Both the position numbers and the translations under genes were made by a program. From Amoebophrya sp. A120 (taxonomy: Eukaryota > Sar > Dinophyceae > Syndiniales > Amoebophryaceae), in contig CAJINV010000005.1 in the NCBI GenBank assembly GCA_905178155.1, positions 7,742,989 through 7,806,988 on the forward strand: DNA of 64,000 nt. Direction: 5' to 3'. Under the pieces are notes generated by a model that had not been told where the DNA came from, ran no database searches, and was given only the letters and a program-made list of their open reading frames with translations. Positions 11,301 through 20,443 of the stretch are shown here, piece after piece. Each line of letters begins with the position of its first letter. The stretch's first letter is position 1.

Positions 11301-14279
11301 GGAATGGATGGTAAGGCCTGGGGTGGGAGCCGCGTGGGCGGGGGCGGCTTTCGCAGCTGCATTACCGGTCACTGCCCCGCCCGCTGTTGAAGGTGTCTCT
11401 TGTAGTGCAGTGGCAGCTCCGGCGGAATCAGCACGAGTGGCTTGATGCTGTGGTCCTTGTGCTCCTGGGTTAGAAGTTGTAACTACGGCCGTACCAGGAG
11501 GGGCAGCGACAACTACAACTCCCGCAGTCGAACTCGCAGCTGGTGTGTTAGAACTGGCGCTAATATTTCGTCCTGCTCCATCTCCCGCACTAGTTGTGCC
11601 AGTAGCGGCACCACCACCGCCGCCCATCCTCTTCAGCGCCGCCTCCCGTTGCCGCTGCCGCGCCGCTTCCTGTTCCTCCGCGGTTCTCGTAACAGTTGGC
11701 TGGCTCGCCGCTTTTGCTTTCGCGGCTGCGGAGCGACCGGGGGGTTGGAAATAACCAGCAGAACCGGAGGTTTGAGACGCCCCTGCTCCGATGCCCCGAA
11801 TGCGGCTGGTATCCATCAGGCCGCCAAACATTGCTCCACCAGCTGCGCGTGCGCCCCCGCGGCCGCCCAAAGTGTTCCCGACAAAGCCGCCGGCATTCGC
11901 ATTTGATGGCCGGAACATGCTGGTGCCTCCGAAAATTTCCCCAAATTGTCGCTGGAAAACACTATCGTCGTCGACACTTTCATCATGATCGTCTTCATCA
12001 TGTGTACCTCCGCCAGCTGGCGAGTTCTCGTTGGGGTCGTCGTCTCTATCTTCCACTACGTCGGGCATTTGCTCATCCTCCTCCTCATCGTCTCGGTGCG
12101 CCGACACAGCACGACCTCCGCCGAAGTAGATTATTCCCTCATCTGCAGTACCCGCATCGGCATCGGCATTCGCTCCTGCCCGCGTACTAGCCACAACACT
12201 TCTACTGCTGTTGTTGGCACTCGCTCTGGCCGCGCCAGAAGTTCCGGCAGTATTTGATGGTACCACCACTTCCCGATCACAGAGTATCCTCGTGCAAAAG
12301 TATCGCACTCGTACCAGCCGCAGTATGTACTGCATGGCAGATTATGCTCCCTATACCCTCTTAATACCTGAATCAGCATTACAAACTCCACGTTTGTGTT
12401 GCGATTTCTACATACTAGGTAGCACAACACTTTTGCAATGCATACAGAGAATCAAACACCCACTCGGCACCACTCCTGCCTCGCGCAACGTCGCCGTCTC
12501 TAATTCCCCCACACTCCACTTTTTAAACGGGGGAAAACCCTGCCGCAGAGCCGGACGCGATTTTTCATCTGCAGAGGTGGTAGCTCCATTTCCAGCCGTA
12601 GAAGAAGCTGCTGAGTTCGCTTTCGCTAACTCTCTGTTCTGCAATTCCCGCGCCTCCTCGATCATTCGCATCGTCTGCTCGCGAAACTGCGGGTTCGCAT
12701 TTTCGTGGAAGGGTAAGGATGCGTTGCGTAATTTCAGCAACTCCTCCTTCGCGAATTCGTAGACATCGGCTAGCGACGCTGACCCGTTAAACGCCGTCGT
12801 GTTGATCGCGAACTGTGTGTGCTTCTCCGACTTGATTTGCAACCGACAGGACGCGTTTGCGGGAGGCAGAGAAGGGCTAGCGCAAGTGTTTATCCCAGAT
12901 TTCAGCCCCGATGAGCTGGCTGCGCCTCCTGCTTGCGGGTGTTGCAGTGCTCCTGTATTGCTATTGGCACCAGTGACTGCTGTTCCTGTTCCTGCCCCGG
13001 AAGTAGTGGTCGCAGTATTTTTCGCGGTCGGTATGCAGTGCAAAAGAAAAAGTATCGCACTCGTATAAATGCATATACAAATTTCCTCAGCATGAGAAAT
13101 AAAATTTGTCATGCAGATTTAACTATAAGAAAAAGATCTGCGATGCATGATTACAATTACTACGTACGAGTACGATACTTTTGCAGTTCATAGTCGGATT
13201 GTGCAGCTCGTTGTACAGTGCCCGGTCCTATCCTGTGCAAAAGTATCGCATTCGTATAAATGCAAGACTTGCATTACAAATCTTCTTCTTAAGCTAAATC
13301 CGCATTACAAATTATATTTCTCATGCTGGGGAAATTTGTAATGCATTTATACGAGTACGATACTTTTGCAATGCATAGGTCCTGTTCAAACCGGAGTCGC
13401 TCCAACCGCAGTTTTTCCTCTTTTTCCAATTATGCATTGCAAAAGTATCGTACTCGTAGTACTAATCGCAATTATGCATGACAAAAATCTTTCGCAAGGT
13501 AAATCAGCATGACAGATTTCAGTTGCCATGTTGAGCAAATTTGTAACGCTAACGATACTTTTGCGATCCATACCAATTTTTTCGCCGCAATCGCCTGCTC
13601 TCTCCTCCGCCGCTCCTCCTGGCTGATCCCTACGGGACCGGAAGGTGGTTGCGAGGAGGCAGCAGCTGATGGAGGTTTTGCTTTCGCTTTATTCCCGGAT
13701 GGAGCAGCTTTCTCCGACACTGTGCAGGCACCAGGTGCCGCATTTTTTTGCCCGTTCGTTGACGAAGACACCCCTGCTCCGGAGGCCAAGTTTAGCACTG
13801 GTTGATCATGTGAGATTGCCTGTTGGTGTGAAGCCGGGCCGTTCTGATGTTCTTGCGGCACTACAGCAGCTCCACCTCCTGCAGATGAAACTCCTCCTGC
13901 TGGGCTGACACTCTCCACGCCGGCCCGATTTGCTATGGCGTTCTCAAACGTTACATTCTCAACTGTTACATGGATTTGTCATGCAAAAATACCATGACCA
14001 TCCACAAGATCAAGCTGCTTCGCATGACAAATTTGCGACGGGCTAAACAGCACCAAAATCTGCGCAAAATTTCTCTTGCAAAAGGCGCAATCTTCCTTCT
14101 TTCACTTTTTCCATTCTTGCATCACAAATTCATGTTACGCTTGAGAATGTAACAGTTGAGAACGCCATATTTGCGGAGAGGCGCAGGACCGGTTTTTTTA
14201 CCCGCACGGTGCCGCACATCTCACAGGAATGCGCACTCTCCTCGTTGAGGAACGTGCAGGCGTCGCAGGCCCAGGTCAT
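8358..14279 (-). CDS. gene 3: RanBP2-type zinc finger plus UBX-like domains
   Basis: 1365 residues by the introner rule. The ATG at 14279 opens straight into a RanBP2-type zinc finger, WACDACTFLNEESAHSCEMC (C-x2-C-x10-C-x2-C with the typical W and N), which in this family binds ubiquitin or RNA. A UBX-like fold follows near residues 243-375 (CRLQIKSEKHTQF ... QGFPPFKKWSVGEL ... LREAGVVPSGCLIL), with a long insertion. A second lies near 826-975 (KVRITLQCQRW ... YKLSLAFPPRTVF). A third, apparently cut short, is at the C-terminus (KIRIRLPDGRMENSHEF). Between them are charged helices and Ser/Gly/Ala linkers. UBX domains usually bind p97/Cdc48, so a role in ubiquitin-dependent handling is plausible. 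Exons: 14279-14170, 13928-13573, 13425-13378, 13223-13193, 13026-12445, 12279-11002, 10844-10791, 10518-9918, 9598-9522 and 9318-8358. The last codons read GCG/GTATGA, so a donor there with a further exon cannot be excluded. Confidence 0.72.
9324..9521. mobile_element. introner, short family B relative
   Basis: 198 bp. Arms CGCAAACATGT and ACATGTTTGC resemble family B but are shorter. Flanks GCGGG / GCGGT. Excision gives GCTTASGGLSQQER in gene 3. Confidence 0.82.
9604..9917. mobile_element. introner, family E
   Basis: 314 bp. Family E arms read GGAAAAATCCCCCCTCCCCA with the reverse GGGGAGGGGGGATTTTT. TSD ATTTT perfect. Joins VKKN to TNAVIAQNS in gene 3. Confidence 0.92.
10524..10790. mobile_element. 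introner, family B
   Basis: 267 bp, ends TATGCACTGC and GCATTTGATA, TSD ATCAG perfect. Joins VLDL to IAEDELNQPK at the start of the second UBX-like domain. Confidence 0.92.
10850..11001. mobile_element. introner, family A
   Basis: 152 bp, TSD GCATC perfect, strong hairpin (GTATCGTACTCGTA / TACGAGTACGATAC). Joins LAGDA to NSDQSNERR. Confidence 0.93.
12285..12444. mobile_element. introner, family A
   Basis: 160 bp, TSD CAGAG perfect. A useful test of the splice rule: leaving a single A from TAT...ATA would make a TGA stop, while removing the element plus one TSD gives SGCLILCDREVV. Confidence 0.92.
13032..13192. mobile_element. introner, family A
   Basis: 161 bp, TSD GTCGG perfect. Joins ELHNP to TAKNTATTT in gene 3. 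Confidence 0.93.
13229..13377. mobile_element. introner, family A
   Basis: 149 bp, TSD GGTCC perfect. Only 36 bases from the previous element, so the 31-nt exon between them is the shortest in gene 3. Confidence 0.93.
13431..13572. mobile_element. introner, family A
   Basis: 142 bp, TSD CCAAT perfect; the right arm is shortened (CTAACGATACTTTTGCG). Joins AIAAKK to LEKEEKLRLERL. Confidence 0.92.
13934..14169. mobile_element. introner, family C
   Basis: 236 bp. Family C arms read TATGGCGTTCTCAAACGTTA with a second AACTGTTACAT block inside. TSD TTTGC perfect. It is the first intron of gene 3, right after the zinc finger (VLRLS-ANRAGVES). Confidence 0.93.
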
Positions 14280-15670
14280 GTTTAGTGATTTATTTTCCTT
14301 CGATAAATTTCAAGTTTTGTTTCGTGTCTGTACCGAGGGGAAGGGGCAACTAATTTATTTTCGAGAAAGGATTACACACAACCACTTTCTTACCCACTCC
14401 TACATCGGAAGGTAGATTTTTAACATCACGCGGATACAATTTCTACAATACCAACCTTGGTCATCTTGCAACCACTGATAATCTTCTAAAACTACAGGAT
14501 TTTCAAACAAAATTTCGTCACAGAGAACGACTCGGCCGCACGGACCAACTAGATCAATAAACTGATTTACCGCGATTCATCGAATCAGGCCTGTGTCTGT
14601 GAGTGTGACGCGAGCAAAGAAATAACAATCGACTTCGAATCGAGTTTCAACGTAGTTCATCCGAATGCTGGCAATGGATTCAACTTCAAGTTCAAATTCA
14701 AGTTCAACCTCTTACGTGAGATAATTAGGATCAACGAAAGCAAAAAAACGCCCATAGAAGTTCCGTGCAGCAGCTTTTTTCTTTTGCACTTTTGAAAGGA
14801 TAAGGACTCAAATAGATGGCATGGTCCTCTCCGGAAACTTTTGACACACAGGCAATTCTAATTAATTTAGGCAAAAAAATCAGTTTTGATATCACTTGTG
14901 CTATCTTCATCGACCTTGTGGCTTTTAGCTTGTTTTTGTTTGACGCTGAAGTAGCGTTTTATCTTGGTCTTGTCCGCTCCATGGGCATGCATGTTCTTGA
15001 GGAGATCCGGCAAGTTTTTGGGGTTTAGACAACAAGAACTGATGAATCCACCAAATATTTGCAGCAATAGCAATACGGCCACAACTCCCTACATTTTCAT
15101 CCAACCTGGAAAACCTCAAGTACAACGACCACCCTTCAAAAAACAAACTTATCATGGCAGAAACGCAGAAAGAGAAAACCCGGTAATGTTGGAAATGCAA
15201 TTGAGGAAACAAGCTTACCAGGTATCACTGACGGCTTTTGCTGCCTGGCTTCTTTTATTCTTGGACGAACACGACTGCGACACGGATAGCAGGAAAAAGC
15301 TAGAGCAGCAGTTCGCTGTTCGTAGCTGAAGTTTCATATTGTTCATTGGCCCAATTCATCAATTTCATTTTCATGCTCATGGCTGTTTCGTCTGCCAATG
15401 CACGATCAGCCCTGGCTTGGTACATTTTGTTTTTCTTTTTCCGAGTACAAGAAAATTGAGTTGACTCAAAGAAAGCGCTAGTACCGCACGCACAATCAAA
15501 AGCCGTCGCCGTCCTGTGTTGTCATTACTTACAAAACAAGACCCTCCTGTGACAGAATGTACAGGTGGAAGTACAACATTTCGTTAGATTTAGAAGCTTC
15601 GATAGCTCAATCTTGGATTCAAGTTTACTTTTCGTTTTCCTCTGAAGAAGATCATTTTTATCTCCGATAT
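14280..15670. other. intergenic, gene 3 to gene 4
   Basis: AT-rich, with no introners. The longest open frames (14816-15028 and 14964-15329, plus strand) lack recognisable motifs and look accidental. It should contain the gene 3 promoter and the gene 4 3' end. Confidence 0.5.
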
Positions 15671-18600
15671 TCATTTCACCGCAGCCTCGATTTTCTTCAG
15701 CAACACCGAGCGAAAATCTAGCACCGGTCTTGGATCGTGACGCGCATGGTGGACATTTCCACCGCCCGCTGCGCCTAGTGCTGACGAAGAACCTGAGTTA
15801 CAACTTGTCTCGCCCCGACTACTAGATGAAAAACCGACCGAAAAGTCTTCCTCCCGCAAGACGAGTAATTTCCAGCCCAGTTTCCGTATCAGCCGGTGCT
15901 TGAACAGACTCATTCCGTCCTGCTTCCCGTCAGATAGAAAATGTTTGCCGCCCCGCCCGTCGATCTCGATGGCCAGGTTTAGATCTGGTAAGAGCAAGTC
16001 GATCAGCAGGAGGTCGTCGGAATTCTCGAGCGTTTATCCTGTGCAAAGTCTCGTACTAGTAGTAATCGCAGCCATGCATTACAAGTCTCCATCCCATGGT
16101 AGATCAGCATGAAAAATTCCATTTCTCATGCTAAGCGAATTTGTCATGCGGTTTTGATTTATACTAGTACGTTACTTTTGCAATGCATAGTGTGGCCTCC
16201 GCGACTACTGTGTTCACGTTCGGCATTTGTTTCTCGGATTTCAAAATTTGGTACAACTGTTTGTGGAGCCGGTTGCAGGCTGGCAGGTGCCGCTTCGAGG
16301 TGAGAAGGGCCGTGTCAGTTGTAGATGTGGTCTTTTTCGAAGAGAAGTTTGGATCACTGCTTGCAGCAGGACTTGGGGGAAGAGAACGACGGGAAACTCC
16401 GCCCTGTTCAAGCTGCTGTGCGCTTCCTTTCGTAGAGATCACCGAGCCGTCCCCGTCTCCTCCGTCGTGGCATGACAGGTTCTCTTGTTCATTCCGAGCC
16501 TGCTCCCTAAACAAGCGCAGACACAATCTGACGTACCCTAACTGCGTTTTCTCCATGTCTGGGAGCTGCTGCAGAAGAGTGTCGTGTGTGTTGGTATTTC
16601 TCGTAAAATTTCCGTAATGCCGGTCCTCTGCCGTGCTCCTGCATGACAAACTGTCAACATTCACTTCTGACGCGAGTCCACTATTCCGCAAAACCTTCTC
16701 GGCTAATTTGTAGTGTTCCAATGCGCACAGAGACCACGCAACACACACAAAGTTGCGGAGTTGGAGTTTTGTCAGCTTCTTGCTGTGGTGTCTCCTTTGC
16801 CCACTGCCACCAACACCATGACCATTTGCAGCGTTTTCACTTACCAACTGGTCGTCTTTCTCGTCCAAAAGGAAAGGCCTCAACCCTTTATCTAAGTGTT
16901 TCTCCGGCCTATACCCATCGAAGTTTAACACCGCGAAACCGAAGATCATGGAGACAAAGTCTCGGCTGGTCGTGCACGCGGTCAAGGACAGTTGCTCCAA
17001 TAGCTCTTTATCCGTAATCCGGTTTTGCGCCAGCGTGTAGCACGCGATAGAAGCGATGGAAGAGGCGAGCGATTTGTTGTGTTTTCTCTGCGTCAGGGAT
17101 AACAGACACAGAGACGGCTGCTGGTAGCTACCACTAGAAGAGCCACCAGCTCCCAGAAGTTGCTCGAGAACTGACTTCAGAAAACCGGAGTTTACCAGAA
17201 ACGCCAAGAAATTCTTCGCATCCCGATTCGTCGTCGTGTCCCACTTTGGGGTTTTAAGACTACTATTCCCGTGGGTAAAATTGGAATGCGCAACCCCCGG
17301 GGTGATTTCTTGTCGCGACAGTGCGGCGAGAATCGTTCTCACGTCTTGGATATGAATTGCAAAAGTATCGCACTCGTATAAATGCAAGCCTTGCATTACA
17401 AATCTTGTTCCCAAGACAAAGCTGCATTACAAATTTTATTATTATTTCTAATGCTGAGAACATTTGTAATGCATTTATACGAGTACGATACTTTTGCAGT
17501 TCATACTGGAACCGGAGCTGGGTGATGGCGGCGGGATGGAGATCATGATTTTTTTCTCGTGCGGAAGATAAAGTTGTAATGATCCTGTGTAAAAACGTCC
17601 CCACTCCATAGTTGTCATGCTAAACAAAATGCGACACACTTTGCCCCCCCATTGTGCCATGGCCGCAGATGGCTTGAGACGCAGGGAGGGTGGGTCAGGC
17701 GGACACCAAAGTGCCATCGCCATCATCTCCCGGCCACTATATTCCAACTCTGTTTATCGCCACCTGCCAACTTGCCAACTCCATAGTTGTCATGCAACTC
17801 TGCATGCTTAGCATGTTTCTCATGCGGGGCCCCATGAGAAGCGTTTTCTGATGCGGTTTTGAAGTTTGTCAATGTCATGCTCCAATCAGCATGAGAAACT
17901 AGATCTGTAATGCTGCTGAACTAGCTCAAACAGCACTACACTACGCGTCCAAATTTGTCATGCCGAACAACCAAAGCTGTGTGATTTGTCTAGCAGATTT
18001 CCCAAGTTGACTCTGGTGTGGGGACGTTTTTACACAGGATAGTAGTTCTTACATCCTGGAACCGGAGCTGGTTGATGGCGGCGGGATGGAGATCATTATG
18101 TCCACCTTGTGGGGAAGAAGAAGAAGTAGTAGTGTCTGACACTAAGCACGTTGTACTCGTGTATTTGCAATTTTTCTCCACCAGCTCCACAACTCTTTGG
18201 AAGGCCAAGTTTTGCATCTGCCTCAATATCGTCAGAACCGTCGCTTTGGACATCTCGTTGGCCGCTTGCGGCTGCGAAATATGCATTGCAAAAGTTTATC
18301 GTACTCGTACTAATTGCACCCATGCATGACAAAGTCCTTCACGTTGAGCCAAATCAGCATTACAAATTGCATTTGTAATGATCATCATGATGCTGAGAAT
18401 AACCTTTGTAATGCAATAAATCTACGAATCCGAAGATAAACTTTCACACTGGATACGAAAACGCAAGGGCAAATTTGGATAGAGCGTTGATCACACCCGC
18501 TAATGCAGTGAAGGCCGAGCTTATGAGAGTGCACAACTCCTCCTCCCCCTCTTTTGTAGTGCATGAACAGCAATACAAACACCAGTACACGTGGAGCCAG

Positions 18601-20443
18601 TGCATGACAAACCCTCCATGCGCCGAGTGTAGTGCCGTTTGGGCTTCCGGAGTCTGTCATGCAAACAATGCCACAGGGAAGCACTTGGAACTGGAAGTGG
18701 GGTTTTGCATGACAAATGAAGGGGAGGGGGGGTGTGCAATCTCATAGAGCTGAAGTTGGTCACGGTTTTGGTGTTCCTCGTTTGATGGCCGCGTAGTTCT
18801 GCATGTTCGACAAATGAATCAGAATCCTGCTCGGCACCAGATGTTCTTCTTCCCACTTCATCTTGCTCCTGTTCTTGTTTCACTCCAGTACCAGTGTCTG
18901 CATGATCTCTATCTGTATCTGGCAGCACGTCAAATAGAATCCCCTGCTTTATCAAATCGTCTTTCCGGGCGACCAACAGCTTCTGAATTTCAAACAGAAA
19001 CAACTTGGACGCTTCCTCGAAGTGGGTTAAATTCGCTGCATGGTTGATGTTAAAATTGTTTCTGTTGATGTTCTTCGACAGCGTCGCGCTTGATCTGGAG
19101 TCGCCTCCATGATCTCCTTCCCATGCCACGACCTGCGAAAACTGCGCGGCGCTCGTGGAGGCCGCGAGGACTGAACTCGGTAGGTAGTAATCTGCTAAAA
19201 TGCCAATAAAGGTCGCGATCGTCCGGTAAGAGCTGTTGAACCCGTTATCTCTGCTGTTCCGCGGTTCCCACTTTCTCTGTCGCAGCTCCGTGAGTAAAGC
19301 GACGAAAACTTTCTCCAGTTTCGCGTTTTTTTGCTGGGAGTTGTAGTTTGTCATGCGAGAATGAGAAGAAGAAGCTGTCTGCGCTGTCGAACTGCCGGCA
19401 GCAAGCTTGATAAACCGGATTCCGAAAGCGTACAGCAGCTGTGCTAAACTCTCGAGGGAATAATCCTTCAACGCGGTCGTGGTGGCCGTTGTGCGAGAAG
19501 TACTTGCAGATGAAGTTCTTTGCGCCGTTGTAGCAGCGAAGGAGCTATGATCTTCTTCTGCCTCCTCAGGGGCACCATCCTCTACTTTTCTGTTCGTCTT
19601 AACAATCGTGGCATCCGCCAATACGCGAGCCTCCGCCTGGGAGAAAACGAAGTCGAGGATTTTCCCGGCAAGCTCATGCTTATTCGGTAAATTCGTTGTA
19701 ACTCCTCCTCGAGCGGAGCAGTTACTGGCAGAATTCGTCATGCCATACTGCAAGACATCTTCATCTCGACAACTGCCCCCACCATTATCATTCGGCGGGT
19801 TCCGTGCGTGTTGATTCTGCTCAAAGTAGCAGCTTTTCGCCACCGACCAGAGAGTCAGTGTGAAGTCAAAGCTGCTGCAAGTCTGCAGAATCCCCACGTC
19901 TTGTTGGAACAAGTTCCGGAGCAAGCCGATGGCTTTCGCCTCGTTCCCCGTTCTCGCGCAGGTGACTAGCTCCTTGATGTTGAACGACATAGAGTCGGCG
20001 CCTTCATGTTGTTCCTGTTCCATTTGCATGCTATTCGTATTTGAACTTGTCCGCGGCGATGTGAACGCATGATTGCACTGTCCGACAGGATCGTGGTACA
20101 ACTGGCGGCCGTCAGATGTTCTCGCGGGAGGTGCGGGGGGCGCAGCCACTGTCATCTGCGGAGATGGTGGACAAAGGGCACTTCCAAAGGCTCTCCGTTG
20201 ACCAACATGAGGAGCATGAATGGATGGGTTCCTACACTGCTCGTGTGCTACCGGATGAAGAACAGGAATGGCGGGAAAGCTCCCTGCCGCCCCGGCAACG
20301 ATATCAGAAGCCGTTGCTCTTGTCACGGTGGTGCCATCTTCAATTCTTGGCACTGACAAGCCAGCCGCGTGGCGGCGGTACGCGCAACAACGTTGCGGCG
20401 CATGTGCCGGGGGACGAACAAAACGCGATCGCAAAGCAGGCAT
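15671..20443 (-). CDS. gene 4: RAP-domain protein, probably mitochondrial
   Basis: 1190 residues by the introner rule. The last exon encodes a RAP domain: LLLPDLNLAIEIDGRGGKHF, then LFKHRLIRKLGWKLLVLRE. This fold is common in apicomplexans and dinoflagellates and is linked to organellar RNA processing or translation. The N-terminus (MPALRSRFVRPPAHAPQRCC) is rich in Arg and Ala and lacks acidic residues, as expected for a mitochondrial presequence. The middle has helical blocks such as LQLRNFVCVAWSLCALEHYK, which resemble repeats in FAST/RAP-type proteins. Exons: 20443-18747, 18516-18456, 18274-18042, 17572-17506, 17345-16190 and 16029-15671. The segment HPAAINQLRFQDVRT occurs twice in a row, as a local duplication around the element at 17578-18041. 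Confidence 0.78.
16035..16189. mobile_element. introner, family A
   Basis: 155 bp with a clear hairpin; flanks GCGTT / GTGTG are weak. The exons join in frame just upstream of the RAP domain (EATLENSDDLLLID). Confidence 0.87.
17351..17505. mobile_element. introner, family A, with paralogous empty site
   Basis: 155 bp, flanks TTGGA / CTGGA. It interrupts the second copy of a duplicated exon segment. The first copy, near 18042-18100, has the same sequence with no element (LRFQDVRT in both), so the empty site can be read directly. Confidence 0.92.
17578..18041. mobile_element. introner, family D, enlarged
   Basis: 464 bp against 279-325 for the other family D copies. Arms read ATCCTGTGTAAAAACGTCCC and its complement; flanks GTTGT / GTAGT, with the left end altered to AATGATCC. 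About 175 bp are extra, bounded by a repeated ACTCCATAGTTGTCATGC (17603-17620 and 17778-17795). It separates the two duplicated exon segments of gene 4. Confidence 0.82.
18042..18100 (-). repeat. duplicated exon segment, copy 1
   Basis: Encodes NDLHPAAINQLRFQDVRTT. Copy 2, in the exons at 17572-17506 and 17345 onward, encodes HDLHPAAITQLRFQ-DVRTI and holds the family A element at 17351. Codon-level differences are few, so the duplication looks recent. Confidence 0.8.
18280..18455. mobile_element. introner, family A, diverged right arm
   Basis: 176 bp, TSD CGAAA perfect. The right arm has decayed to ATAAACTTTCACACTGGATA, yet the exons still join in frame (FALAFS-QPQAANEMS). Confidence 0.88.
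18522..18746. mobile_element. introner, family F
   Basis: 225 bp. Family F arms read TATGAGAGTGCACAACTCCC. TSD GAGCT perfect. Joins TNFS to SAFTALAGV in gene 4. Confidence 0.93.

Noticed and set aside
14816-15329. Small plus-strand genes between genes 3 and 4
   Set aside because: The frames are short, overlap each other in different registers, lack motifs, and run against the strand of the whole array.
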